From: Candidatus Lambdaproteobacteria bacterium RIFOXYD2_FULL_56_26 | Lineage (GTDB): Bacteria; SAR324; XYD2-FULL-50-16 | Reading direction: 5' to 3' | Assembly (NCBI GenBank): GCA_001783715.1 | Contig: MFNF01000001.1 | Location: forward strand, 434,001 to 498,000 | DNA: 64,000 nt | Shown: positions 50,785 to 59,861 of the stretch, one piece after another | Position numbering within the stretch: the first letter of the stretch is position 1 | Layout: the number at the start of each line of letters is the position of its first letter | Notes under the pieces: model-generated | Told to the model about the DNA's origin: nothing | The model's database searches: none | What the model saw: only the letters and a program-made list of their open reading frames with translations | Made by a program: the position numbers and the translations under genes

Positions 50785-52071
50785 ATGGCCTTTGAACCAC
50801 AACTTTCGGTAATCGGCTTGGGCTACGGCGGGCTTCCCATCGCCATGGCCTTCTCCAAGAAATGGCCCCTCAAGGGCTTTGACCTTGACCGCAACCGAAT
50901 CAACCAACTGCAAGAGGGGTTTGACCGGACCGGACAATACGAGTCCGACCAGCTCCTGGGGGCCCGGATTCATTTTACTGCGGAAGCCAAGCAGTTGCGG
51001 GACTGCAACTTTCATTTGGTAGCCGTGCCCACCCCGCTCAACGAGGAAGACCAACCGGACCTGAGCCCCCTGGTCTCCGCCTGCAAAACCATCGGCACCT
51101 TTTTGAGCCGCGGGGACATCGTGGTTTTTCTGGCCACTGTCGCTCCCGGCACTACCGAGGACCTCTGCCTTTACACCTTGGAGCAAGCTTCGGGATTGAT
51201 CGGCGGGGTGGACTTCAAGCTCGCCTACAGCCCCAACCGGATCGATCCGGGCAACCGGGAACAAAGCCTGCTCCACACTCCCAGGCTGGTTGCCGCCGAA
51301 GATGAGGCGACCTTGGCCACGGTGCTCAAGGTCTTTCGTTCGGTCGTCCAGGCGGAGGTCACCCCGGTGGGCAGCATTCTGGTAGCCGAAGCGGCCAAGG
51401 TGTTGGAGGTCACCCAAGAAGACCTCAACCACGCCTTGATGAACGAAATGGCCATTATCCTCGACAAGATGGACATCAGCGGCCACGAAGTGATCCAAGC
51501 AGCCGCCACCAACCCCTCCTTTCGCTCCTACGTTCCGGGCCTGACCGGGGGCCGGTACAATGCCGCCGCCCCTTATTACCTGAGCCAAAAGGCCTTGACC
51601 TTGGGGTACACCCCACAGGTGATCCTGGCCGGTCGGCGGGTCAACGACCACATGTCCAACTTTATCGCCGCCAAGGTGGTCAAGGAGTTGGTCCGGGCCA
51701 ACCAGCCCGTCTTGGGGGCCAAGGTGACCCTGATGGGGCTGACCTTGGCGGCCGATTCTTCGGACATCCGGCACACCAAGCTCAAAAACCTGATCCGGGA
51801 ATTGCAGGAATTCGGCATGGATCTCCAGTTCCACGACCCCCATGCCGACCCCCATGCGGTCAAGGAAGCCCTGGGGATGCTGCCCCGTAAGTTTGAAGAC
51901 TTGGCCTTGGCCAACGCTCTGGTGGTCTTGGTGCCCCACCAGGAATACCGGGAATTTGGCCTGGAAGAATGGTTGGGCCTGATGGAGCCCCAAGGGGTGG
52001 TGCTCGACTTGGCCGGGTTTATCGACCCCAAGCCGCTGATCTCCAGAGGCCACCGGTGCTGGAACCTGTAG
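50785..52071 (+). CDS. UDP-sugar (UDP-GlcNAc/ManNAc type) dehydrogenase homologue lacking the catalytic cysteine
   Basis: The 428 residues align with UDP-sugar 6-dehydrogenases: NAD motif GLGYGGLP (11-18), VPTPLNE (81-87), ATVAPGTTE and YSPNRIDPGN. The active-site block is altered. The usual GGHC before the xxxDPYYL segment reads GGRY (255-258) before NAAAPYYL, so Tyr replaces the nucleophile Cys and Arg the His. The usual FKENxxDxRxS lysine loop reads LAADSSDIRHT (320-330). Normal two-step oxidation is therefore unlikely. It may bind UDP-sugar without oxidising it to the acid, or catalyse a different reaction. It precedes a glycosyltransferase gene by 73 bases. Confidence 0.8.
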   Translation: MAFEPQLSVIGLGYGGLPIAMAFSKKWPLKGFDLDRNRINQLQEGFDRTGQYESDQLLGARIHFTAEAKQLRDCNFHLVAVPTPLNEEDQPDLSPLVSACKTIGTFLSRGDIVVFLATVAPGTTEDLCLYTLEQASGLIGGVDFKLAYSPNRIDPGNREQSLLHTPRLVAAEDEATLATVLKVFRSVVQAEVTPVGSILVAEAAKVLEVTQEDLNHALMNEMAIILDKMDISGHEVIQAAATNPSFRSYVPGLTGGRYNAAAPYYLSQKALTLGYTPQVILAGRRVNDHMSNFIAAKVVKELVRANQPVLGAKVTLMGLTLAADSSDIRHTKLKNLIRELQEFGMDLQFHDPHADPHAVKEALGMLPRKFEDLALANALVVLVPHQEYREFGLEEWLGLMEPQGVVLDLAGFIDPKPLISRGHRCWNL

Positions 52072-52144
52072 CTTTTCGCTTAACTTTTTAGGCTCTTTGG
52101 CCTACCATTAGCCCCCACACCCATAAGGGGCCTTCAGGGAACCG

Positions 52145-54481
52145 ATGAACGCTGAAAACCGTTTTTTACTGCAAAGCCCCGTCTATCTGGACTGTCGGCA
52201 TTTTGACGGTAGTGGGATCGGTACCTACATCGGCAACCTGCTCCGGTACTACGACAAGATCGCCGCCGGGTACCCGATAGAGATCCTCGCTCGGGAAGAG
52301 CACATCGCCGGGATCAAGTCTTTTGCCCATTTTAACATCCGGGCTTACAACGACCCGATCTATTCGATCCGAGAACAGTTCCGCTGGCTGTCCAAGATCG
52401 AACCCTTCGGGCTGCTGCACGTTCCCCACTACAACGCCCCCCTGGTCTATCCGGGCCAGCTGATCACCACGGTCCACGATGTTTGCCACGTGGCGATGCG
52501 GCAGTTTTTCCCCGGATTCCTCAAACGGGTTTACTCCAGGGACTTCCTGCGGCTGGTGTTGCACAAGGCTAATTTTGTGATCACCGTCAGCCAGTTTTCC
52601 AAGTCCGAGATCATCAAGTACTTCGGCATCCCGGAAGAAAAGATTCGGGTGATCTACAACGGGGTGGACCCGATCTTCAGACCGGTGCCCGAAGCGGAAG
52701 CCCAGATGGTTTTGCGCCGCCACGGGCTGCCCAGCGAATTTTTGTTGTTCATCGGCAACGTCAAGCCCCACAAGAACATCAGCGGACTGGTCCAGGCCTA
52801 CCAAATTGCCTTGGAGCAATACCCGGACCTGCCTCCTCTGGTGATCCTGGGGCAGTACAAAAACCTTTTGACCGGCATCCCCGGCTTGAGCGAGCTGGTG
52901 GGCAACCCCAAGCTCCGGGAAAAGATCATCTTCACCGGCTACCTGCCGACCGACGACCTACCGGCCATATATTCCCAGGCGCTGATCTTCCTGTTTCCGT
53001 CTTTCTACGAAGGTTTTGGTCTGCCGACCTTGGAAGCCATGGCCTGCGGGACCCCGGTCATCACCTCCAACTGCGCCTCCATCCCCGAAGTGGTGGGAGA
53101 TTCGGCCTTGCTGGTGGACCCCTACAACCCCGAAGGGATCGCCGACTCGATTCTCTCCTTGGCCGGAGACAGTGGCAAACAAAGGGAGCTGCGGCTCAAG
53201 GGCTTGGAGCACGTCAAGGCTTTCAGCTGGGAGAAATCCGCCCGTGAGCACCTGGGCATCTATGCCCTCGCACAATCGGAAGCCAGGATCCGCCGGCGGC
53301 CCGCTCCCAAGCCGGTGTTGGAGAAAAAATCCAACATCTTGTTCCTAGACCAATATGGGGACAGGGTCGGGGGCGGGCAGGTGATCCTTTTGGACATCAT
53401 GGAAAAGTTCCGGTCCACCGGCAAATGGGACATCCACATCTCGGTGCCCAACGAAGGCAGCTTCACCAAAAAGTTGGAAGAGGCGGGGTTTGAATACTGG
53501 TGCGTGCCCACCTGGCAACCTTCCCCCCAAAAGGGCCTGCTGGCTGAGTTGAGCCGCTACCTGTTCAGCTCCGTCAAAAGTACCTACCTGCTCAGCAAAA
53601 AGATCAAGCACTACCACATCGATGCGATTTACTGCAACGGAGGCCGGACCTTTCTTTCGGGCAGCCTGCTTTCCTTGTTGTTCCCGCTCAAGGTGTTTTG
53701 GCACCTTCACCTGATCCTGGACCGACAACAAAAACGGGTGGTGACCTTCTTTGGCCGGTTGCCCAGCGTACGAGCCATTCTGGCGGTGTCCAACACCTTG
53801 GAACAGCAGTACAGGAACGACTCGATCTACCCAAAGATTTTTACCATCGCCAACTGGGTCTCCCCGCACCTTTTCCAAGTGCGGCGGACCTTTAGAGGCT
53901 CGGGCTTCGATAGCCCCCTGCGGGTTGGCGTGGTGGGGTTGATCTGCAAGGCCAAGGGGCAGTGGAGCATCTTAAAGGCGCTGGACAGCTGGCCTAATCC
54001 CTTGCCCATCCACCTTTTGATCTTCGGCGAGCCTTTGCTCAGCGAACCGGAAGCCTGGGAGGAATTCCAAGGGCAGATCAAAACCTTGACCGCCAAGGGC
54101 TGGGACGTAGGTTACGCCGGGTTTGAGAACGACACTTTGAAGATCTATGACAACCTGGATGTTTTGGTGATCCCCAGTATTGTGCCCGAAGCCTTTGGTT
54201 TGACCGCCATTGAGGCGATGGCCAGGGAAGTGGTGGTGCTCTCCAACCGGTCCGGGGCCTTGGTGGAGATCATCCAGCACGAGAAAAACGGTTTTCTCTA
54301 CAACTCCGGCAACCCTTCCGAATTGCCCAGCCTGTTGCAGAAGCTTTTGGAAGGCCAATACAACATCAAGCGGATCCGCCAAGCAGGGCTGGAAACCGTC
54401 CAGCTCAACTACCACCCGGAAGTCCAGCTGGAAAAACTCCACGAGCTGGTTTCCCATGAGGTGGAAGCGCTCTCTCCCTAG
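52145..54481 (+). CDS. tandem double GT4-type glycosyltransferase
   Basis: The 778 residues hold two GT-B glycosyltransferases in one chain. The first (about 1-375) has FIGNVKPHKN and the nucleotide-sugar block FPSFYEGFGLPTLEAMACGTPVI. The second (about 395-770) has GGGQVILLDIMEKF, WHLHLILDRQ, GVVGLICKAKGQW and IPSIVPEAFGLTAIEAMA, with typical E-x7-E spacing. There is no signal peptide, so it acts at the cytoplasmic membrane face. AGGGA precedes the ATG. With the upstream dehydrogenase homologue it suggests a surface polysaccharide. The 3' end overlaps thiN by 4 bases. Confidence 0.88.
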   Translation: MNAENRFLLQSPVYLDCRHFDGSGIGTYIGNLLRYYDKIAAGYPIEILAREEHIAGIKSFAHFNIRAYNDPIYSIREQFRWLSKIEPFGLLHVPHYNAPLVYPGQLITTVHDVCHVAMRQFFPGFLKRVYSRDFLRLVLHKANFVITVSQFSKSEIIKYFGIPEEKIRVIYNGVDPIFRPVPEAEAQMVLRRHGLPSEFLLFIGNVKPHKNISGLVQAYQIALEQYPDLPPLVILGQYKNLLTGIPGLSELVGNPKLREKIIFTGYLPTDDLPAIYSQALIFLFPSFYEGFGLPTLEAMACGTPVITSNCASIPEVVGDSALLVDPYNPEGIADSILSLAGDSGKQRELRLKGLEHVKAFSWEKSAREHLGIYALAQSEARIRRRPAPKPVLEKKSNILFLDQYGDRVGGGQVILLDIMEKFRSTGKWDIHISVPNEGSFTKKLEEAGFEYWCVPTWQPSPQKGLLAELSRYLFSSVKSTYLLSKKIKHYHIDAIYCNGGRTFLSGSLLSLLFPLKVFWHLHLILDRQQKRVVTFFGRLPSVRAILAVSNTLEQQYRNDSIYPKIFTIANWVSPHLFQVRRTFRGSGFDSPLRVGVVGLICKAKGQWSILKALDSWPNPLPIHLLIFGEPLLSEPEAWEEFQGQIKTLTAKGWDVGYAGFENDTLKIYDNLDVLVIPSIVPEAFGLTAIEAMAREVVVLSNRSGALVEIIQHEKNGFLYNSGNPSELPSLLQKLLEGQYNIKRIRQAGLETVQLNYHPEVQLEKLHELVSHEVEALSP

Positions 54482-55107
54482 TCCCCAGGTCCGGGCAAGG
54501 CCACAAAAATCAACAAGTGGCCCTGTTCATAACTCCAAGACACCTCTTTTCCGGTCGCTTGGTTGCTCAAGCTCAACAGGCCCTGGGGCTCCAGGGTTTC
54601 GCCGGTCAGCGGCCAAGCAAGCCCGGTGACCTTGAGTCCGGTCACCGGCCCGCTCAGGGGCAGCCAGGAAATCCGTTGACCCGGACGGGTTTGGAGCCAG
54701 CCTTGCCGGGGGGCCAAAAAGACCTCTTCCCGGTCTTGCCTAAAACTCAAAGAGAGCGAAGGGAAACGGAGGGGTAACATCAGGTTGTACAGGGTCATGT
54801 CCATCCTGAGCCCAAAGGCACCCAAGACCACCACCGCCTTGGCCCCTTGGGCCAAGGCCCAGGCCAAAGCCTTGTCGGCATCACAGCTGTCTTGGGAGGG
54901 AACCGCTATCCGGGGGACTTGGGGCAATAGGCTAGAGTCTTGGCTGTCCAGGTCGCCGATCACGCCATCGGGGGTGAGGCCCATGCCCGCCAACCAAGAG
55001 AGAGCCCCGTCCGCAGCGAGCCGAAAGGTGGCCGCAGGCCAGAGTTCCAGGACCGTCTCTGGGTGCGGGGGCTGGCCATTGAGGCAGACCAAGCCGTAGC
55101 CTTCCAT
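54478..55107 (-). CDS. thiN: thiamine diphosphokinase
   Basis: This enzyme transfers pyrophosphate from ATP to thiamine. The 209 residues have the family motifs AADGA (32-36), GDLDS (51-55) and a DADKALAWALAQGAK block. GAFGLRMDMTLYN stands where most members have GxxGxRxDHxLxN. It starts immediately after the DUF445 gene and converges with the glycosyltransferase gene. Confidence 0.88.
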   Translation of the reverse strand: MEGYGLVCLNGQPPHPETVLELWPAATFRLAADGALSWLAGMGLTPDGVIGDLDSQDSSLLPQVPRIAVPSQDSCDADKALAWALAQGAKAVVVLGAFGLRMDMTLYNLMLPLRFPSLSLSFRQDREEVFLAPRQGWLQTRPGQRISWLPLSGPVTGLKVTGLAWPLTGETLEPQGLLSLSNQATGKEVSWSYEQGHLLIFVALPGPGD

Positions 55108-55716
55108 TTACAGCAAGGTGATCCCGACCTGAAACAGGCCAATCAAAAACCCCAACACCCCGCCGACCCATTCGATCATCTTGAATTCATTTTTCATGAT
55201 CGAAAACAACATCTCTTCCAGTTGCTCCACCTCAAAGGCTTCGATCTTTTCTCGGATCACTTCCTTGACCTGGATCAGGTCTTCCAGAGCTTCCGAAGCT
55301 CCTTCCATCAAGTGGGGCAGGAAGGTTTCAAACTCGGCCATCATTTTTTCCCGGAAGCTTTCGATAAGGGCGGCAGGCACCAAGGCCAGCATCGGGTGCA
55401 GGCCCACCAGCCGTTCCTTCAAAAACAGGTCCAGGTGTTTTTCCAGGATTGGGGTCAGTCTGCCGATAAAGGCCGGGGAGGTCAGCTTCTGGTGGATGTC
55501 ATCGTGGGAAAACAACCGTTCCTCAATGATCCCGCCCAGCCGAACCGCCAACTCCTTCTGCCGTCGGTGGAAGACCCCTTGGAAGGTGATCCCCAGGACC
55601 ACCACCGGTTTTTTGGGGTGAAAGAGCATCTTGATGGCCACCCAGTTGGTGGCCCAGCCGATCAAAGCTGCCACCAGGGGGATCAGGATCAATTTAATTA
55701 GTTCAACGGATTCCAT
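55108..55716 (-). CDS. DUF445-family membrane protein
   Basis: The 202 residues begin with a membrane helix containing the DUF445 signature ALIGWATNWVAIKMLFHP (16-33). A long helical cytoplasmic part and a second C-terminal helix (about 180-200) follow, giving a hairpin topology. The function of the family is not established. It lies between alr and thiN on the same strand, with 12 bases to alr and none to thiN. Confidence 0.82.
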   Translation of the reverse strand: MESVELIKLILIPLVAALIGWATNWVAIKMLFHPKKPVVVLGITFQGVFHRRQKELAVRLGGIIEERLFSHDDIHQKLTSPAFIGRLTPILEKHLDLFLKERLVGLHPMLALVPAALIESFREKMMAEFETFLPHLMEGASEALEDLIQVKEVIREKIEAFEVEQLEEMLFSIMKNEFKMIEWVGGVLGFLIGLFQVGITLL

Positions 55717-55728
55717 GGAATTTCCTGT

Positions 55729-56835
55729 TCAGTTTCGGTAAACCCGGGGCACCCGTTTGGAGATTGCGCAACAAACCTCGTAGTTGATGGTGCCCATGTG
55801 TGCGGCCAATTCTCCGGCCAGAATCTCTTCGGCCCCTTGCCTGCCAATCAGGACCACTTCATCTTCCAAGACTACTCCAGGAATGTCTGTTACGTCCACC
55901 AAGGTCATGTCCATGCAGACCCGGCCCAGGACCGGAGCCCTTTGGCCCTTGACCAGAACTTGTGCCTTGCCTGAAAGCAACCGGGAATATCCATCCCCGT
56001 ACCCCACCCCCACACAGGCAACCAAGGTCCGGCGTTGGGTCACAAAGGTGCCACCGTAGCTCAAGGGAGAGCCGGGCTCAAACCACTGCAACTGGACCAC
56101 TGGAGCCTTGAAGGCCAAGACCTGTTTCAACTGGGGGGGCCGCAGCAGTTTAGAGGAGGGCATCTGGCCATACATGCCGATCCCGATCCGAAAAAGGTTG
56201 CCTCGGTCCTGGTCAAACTCGGTGGTACCGGCGCTGTTGGCGATGTGCAGCCACCGGGGCATAAAATGGGCATCCACCCCTTCTTGGGCGGCCCAGAAGC
56301 GGCGCAGCTGGGTCAAGGTCGGTTCCGGTTGCCCGTCATCGGCACAGGCCAAATGGCTGTCCAGCCCGTCCACCACCAACCACTCCCACCGTTGGGCCAA
56401 AAATGTCTGCAACTGCTCGGCGTTGAGCCCCAAACGGCCCATCCCGGTGTCCAGCTTCAAATGGACCTTTTGGGGCTGGCCCAATTTAGCACAATAATGC
56501 TCCAGCGCCCAAGCGGATTCGAGGTTGTGGATTGTCGGGGTGATCTGGTAGGGGGCAAAGTAGGGCAAAGCCTCGGTGGGCCAAGCACCCAGAATCAACA
56601 GGGGCATCCGAATCCCCTTTTCCCGCAGTTCGACCGCCTCTTCAACCAAGGCCACCCCGGCCCAGGCCACCCCTTCGGACTCCGCCACCTGGGCGATTTC
56701 CAGGGCCCCGTGGCCGTAGCCGTCCGCCTTGACCACCGCCATCAATTCACCGCCCACAGGCAAGGCCGCCTTATACTGGGCAAGGTTCCACCGTACGGCG
56801 GCCAAGTCGATTTCGACAAAGGTCTTGCGCAACAT
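55729..56835 (-). CDS. alr: alanine racemase
   Basis: Alr interconverts L- and D-alanine for peptidoglycan. The 368 residues have the PLP lysine K36 in VVKADGYGHGA and KLDTGMGRLGL. The second catalytic tyrosine lies in LSYGGTFVTQRRT. The C-terminal beta domain includes GRVCMDMTLVDVT and ends YEVCCAISKRVPRVY, so the protein is complete. It starts 3 bases after folB. Confidence 0.95.
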   Translation of the reverse strand: MLRKTFVEIDLAAVRWNLAQYKAALPVGGELMAVVKADGYGHGALEIAQVAESEGVAWAGVALVEEAVELREKGIRMPLLILGAWPTEALPYFAPYQITPTIHNLESAWALEHYCAKLGQPQKVHLKLDTGMGRLGLNAEQLQTFLAQRWEWLVVDGLDSHLACADDGQPEPTLTQLRRFWAAQEGVDAHFMPRWLHIANSAGTTEFDQDRGNLFRIGIGMYGQMPSSKLLRPPQLKQVLAFKAPVVQLQWFEPGSPLSYGGTFVTQRRTLVACVGVGYGDGYSRLLSGKAQVLVKGQRAPVLGRVCMDMTLVDVTDIPGVVLEDEVVLIGRQGAEEILAGELAAHMGTINYEVCCAISKRVPRVYRN

Positions 56836-56838
56836 CGG

Positions 56839-57198
56839 TCAGTAGGTCTTGGAAAGGACGATCCCAACATGGTCCAGGGGGACCAGGATCGGAGGCCGGG
56901 GCTTGGTAACCCGGAGTTTGGCGGCTTTGAGGCCCGGCAGTGCGCCGAGCCGATTTAAAATCGCCTGCCCCAGGGCTTCAAGCAGCAAAAAGGGGCCGGT
57001 GGCAAAGACCTCTTGGGCCAGCGCCACCACCTGTGCGTAATTGACCACCTGGGCAGGATCGTCGGCACCCAGGTCCAGGGTCTCCACTTCCAGCCAAAAG
57101 TCCAGACCAAATTCTTGGCCCAGCTTGGTCTCTTCGGGCAAGACCCCGTGGTGCCCAAAGAGCTTCAGTCCCAAGACCTCGATCTGGTAGCGTTCCAT
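56839..57198 (-). CDS. folB: dihydroneopterin aldolase
   Basis: FolB cleaves 7,8-dihydroneopterin in folate synthesis. The 119 residues have the family patterns LFGHHGVLPEETKLGQEF and VNYAQVVALAQEV, then LLLEALGQAIL, with catalytic Glu/Tyr/Lys-type residues in place (a lysine in RVTKPRPPI). The length is typical. It is 5 bases downstream of argG, so it is co-transcribed with unrelated biosynthetic genes. Confidence 0.92.
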   Translation of the reverse strand: MERYQIEVLGLKLFGHHGVLPEETKLGQEFGLDFWLEVETLDLGADDPAQVVNYAQVVALAQEVFATGPFLLLEALGQAILNRLGALPGLKAAKLRVTKPRPPILVPLDHVGIVLSKTY

Positions 57199-57203
57199 GG
57201 CGG

Positions 57204-58421
57204 TTACTTGTTGCCCCTCGCTCGCCGATAGATCTTGTAAGGCAAGGCGTTGAGCCGGATGAAGCCGTTGGCATCGGCGATGTTGTAATTGCCCTTGTCC
57301 TTTTCCATGGAAGCGATGTCCGCATCGTAAAGGCTGTGGGGCGACCGGCGGCCGGTGATGGTCACGTTGCCTTTGTAGAGCTCCAGCCGCACTTGGCCGT
57401 TGACCCCCAATTGGCTTTGTTGGATCAGGCTGAGCAAAAGTTCCATTTCCGGGGTGAACCAGTAGCCGGAATAAACCTTGGCGGCAAACCGGGGCATCAG
57501 GCTGTCCTTGAGGTCGATCACGTCACGGGTCAAGGTGATCGATTCAATCGCCCGGTGGGCGGCCATCAGGACCGTTCCGCCCGGAGTTTCGTAAACCCCC
57601 CGGCTTTTCATCCCTACATACCGGGATTCCACCATGTCCACCCGGCCCACGCCGTTGGCCCCGGCGATGTCGTTGAGCTTTGAGAGCATCTTGGCTGGAG
57701 AGAGGGCCTCGCCGTTGAGCTTGACCGGAGCGCCGTCCTCAAAGTCCAGCAGCAGTTCGGTGGCTTGGTTGGGGGCCTCCTGGGGGGAAACCGAAAGCTC
57801 GAACATCTCGGGCAACGGTTTGGTCCAGGGGTCTTCCAACATCCCGGCCTCAAAGCTGATGTGCATCAGGTTTTCATCCGAAGACCAGGGCTGGCTTTTG
57901 GTGGCCTTGACCGGGATCCCGTGGGCTTGGGCGTATTCGATCAATTCCGCCCGGCCGGGGTAGGCCTTGTAAAACTTTTCGATCTTCCAAGGAGCGATGA
58001 TTTTGACTTCCGGCATCAAGGACTGGTAGCCGATCTCAAAACGAACCTGATCATTCCCCTTGCCGGTGGCCCCGTGGGATACGGAGGTAGCGCCGAACTT
58101 CCGGGCACAAGCAATTTGTTTTTCCACGATCAACGGGCGAGCCAAGCTGGTGCCCAGAAGGTAGGTCCCTTCGTACAGGGCGTTCATCTGGATGGAGGGG
58201 AAAACAAACCGAGAGACGAACTCTTCGGCCACGTTCTCTACCACCACTTCTTTGGCACCGGCCTGGAGGCCTTTCTTGCGGATCGCTTCCAAGTCTTCCA
58301 CCTTTTGGCCCAAGTCCAGGCACAAGGCGATGACTTCATAACCTTCTTCAGCCAGCCAGCGAACGATCACAGAGGTATCGAGCCCGCCCGAATAGGCAAG
58401 CACCACTTTTTCTTTGCTCAT
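57204..58421 (-). CDS. argG: argininosuccinate synthase
   Basis: ArgG condenses citrulline and aspartate using ATP. The 405 residues carry the PP-loop AYSGGLDTS (9-17), then GATGKGNDQVRFE, a citrulline/aspartate-binding block and GVYETPGGTVL, all typical of the family. The length matches the usual 400-residue form. It starts 24 bases after fliO, so flagellar and arginine genes may share a transcript. Confidence 0.96.
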   Translation of the reverse strand: MSKEKVVLAYSGGLDTSVIVRWLAEEGYEVIALCLDLGQKVEDLEAIRKKGLQAGAKEVVVENVAEEFVSRFVFPSIQMNALYEGTYLLGTSLARPLIVEKQIACARKFGATSVSHGATGKGNDQVRFEIGYQSLMPEVKIIAPWKIEKFYKAYPGRAELIEYAQAHGIPVKATKSQPWSSDENLMHISFEAGMLEDPWTKPLPEMFELSVSPQEAPNQATELLLDFEDGAPVKLNGEALSPAKMLSKLNDIAGANGVGRVDMVESRYVGMKSRGVYETPGGTVLMAAHRAIESITLTRDVIDLKDSLMPRFAAKVYSGYWFTPEMELLLSLIQQSQLGVNGQVRLELYKGNVTITGRRSPHSLYDADIASMEKDKGNYNIADANGFIRLNALPYKIYRRARGNK

Positions 58422-58445
58422 GGAGTCAACAGGGTAGATTGGGTT

Positions 58446-59408
58446 TTAATCGATGGGCTTGAGCTTTTTGACCTTTTCAAACAACTCGGCCGCAAAATTG
58501 GCTTTTTGTACCGGCGCTTGGGCCGCCTCTTCCTGGGCGATTCGGCTCGCTCGATATTCTTCCCTTAACCGGGCAAAGTCAACCGATTCCTTGGCTCCGC
58601 CGGTCCGGCTGTCCATGAACCGGGAGAATTCACCCTTGTCCACCTGGGCGATCACCCCGATTTGGGTGGGGGTCACCCCGCAGGCAAAGGCCATGTCGTT
58701 AACTTCCAAAACCACCACCTTTTGTTTGGGGCTCAGGTGAAAACTGGAAGCCAGCTTGATCTTGTACTGCCCCCGTTTGGCATTGAGGTTTTTGAGGAAA
58801 AACCGATTGTAGGTCCAAAGGGCGGCGTAGATCAAGGCCAGCACAAAGGTCAGGGCAATAAGAATTTGCAGCAGTTCAAAAGTGCTCATCTGCGGCACTT
58901 CTGCCCCCAGGCTGCTGGGGGCCGGGGTTGGGGCCTTGACGGCCACTTCCTTGGGTGCCGGTTCGGGGCCGCCGATCAGTTCGGGGCTGGGGGCATTTTT
59001 ATAGACCAAAAAGGTCAGCCTCTCGAACTCCGCCTGGTGCCCTACTTTGCTGACCGCATCAAACTTGGGGTCGGCAAACCGAATCTCCAAAAGGATGTTT
59101 TTCCCTTCTTGCCTGAGCCTAACGGCTTCCACAAACTGGTTGTTGATCCTCAAATGCTCTTGGTCCGGCCCAAATTTGGCGTGGGGCAGGGTGGCGGTAA
59201 AAACGCCGGGGTCGAAGTGGTAGCTGATCGACTGGCTATAGTCTTTGAGGAAGGTGAGGTGGACTTCGGTCCGTTCCTCGGTTTGCTTGGATTCGAGTTT
59301 ACGCAGCACCCCTTCGGGGGCCGAATCGGAGCTTTCGTCTTCCGCAGCCCACAAGGCCCCGGTGCAAAAAAGACTCAACAAGAGGCAAAGAAAAACCGTT
59401 GGTTTCAT
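58446..59408 (-). CDS. fliO: flagellar biosynthesis protein FliO with periplasmic N-terminal domain
   Basis: FliO helps assemble the FliP core of the flagellar export gate. A signal peptide (1-21) and a beta-rich periplasmic domain (about 35-140) lead to a proline-rich linker and one membrane helix (179-199). The cytoplasmic FliO region follows, with LASSFHLSPKQKVVVLEV and FACGVTP. Many FliO proteins have only about 100-140 residues; the 320 here reflect the extra periplasmic part. It follows fliN with a 4-base overlap. Confidence 0.82.
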   Translation of the reverse strand: MKPTVFLCLLLSLFCTGALWAAEDESSDSAPEGVLRKLESKQTEERTEVHLTFLKDYSQSISYHFDPGVFTATLPHAKFGPDQEHLRINNQFVEAVRLRQEGKNILLEIRFADPKFDAVSKVGHQAEFERLTFLVYKNAPSPELIGGPEPAPKEVAVKAPTPAPSSLGAEVPQMSTFELLQILIALTFVLALIYAALWTYNRFFLKNLNAKRGQYKIKLASSFHLSPKQKVVVLEVNDMAFACGVTPTQIGVIAQVDKGEFSRFMDSRTGGAKESVDFARLREEYRASRIAQEEAAQAPVQKANFAAELFEKVKKLKPID

Positions 59409-59848
59409 TCTCGCAAACTGGCCAGACGTTTGCTCTGTTCCATGATGTCGGTGATCTTGAGGGCAAACTTTTCGTGTTGGATTACGATTTCCCCCTTGGC
59501 CACCTTCTTGTCGTTGATCAGGATGTCCATGGGCTCGCCAACATCCTTGGTCAACTCCACAATCGCCCCCAGGTCCAGCCGCAGCAGGTCCTTGATCAAC
59601 ATTTTGGTTTTGCCCACCTCGACCCGCAAGGTCAGAGGAATGTCCATCAGGAAGTCCACCCCCACGTCGTCGGAGTCGGAGACTCCTTCCCCGCCTCCGC
59701 CGAAATCGGAGGGGAAATCGGCATGAGGCTCGGCGGTGGCCTCGGACTTGATCATCTCTCGGTTTTGTTGCAGCTCCGCTTCAACGTCCGACCAATCGAT
59801 GTCGTCCGACTCCTCCATGTTGGAGAAATCCAAATCTCCTTCAGCCAT
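59405..59848 (-). CDS. fliN: flagellar motor switch protein FliN
   Basis: FliN forms the lower C ring and binds the export ATPase complex. The C-terminal SpoA domain (about 65-140) has the typical IPLTLRVEVGKTKMLIKDLL, then LGAIVELTKDVGEPMDI and NDKKVAKGEIV. The N-terminal 60 residues are acidic and Asp/Ser-rich, probably flexible. The 147-residue length is usual. The fliM gene that commonly precedes fliN is not adjacent here. Confidence 0.95.
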   Translation of the reverse strand: MAEGDLDFSNMEESDDIDWSDVEAELQQNREMIKSEATAEPHADFPSDFGGGGEGVSDSDDVGVDFLMDIPLTLRVEVGKTKMLIKDLLRLDLGAIVELTKDVGEPMDILINDKKVAKGEIVIQHEKFALKITDIMEQSKRLASLRE

Positions 59849-59861
59849 GATCCCCCCTTTC

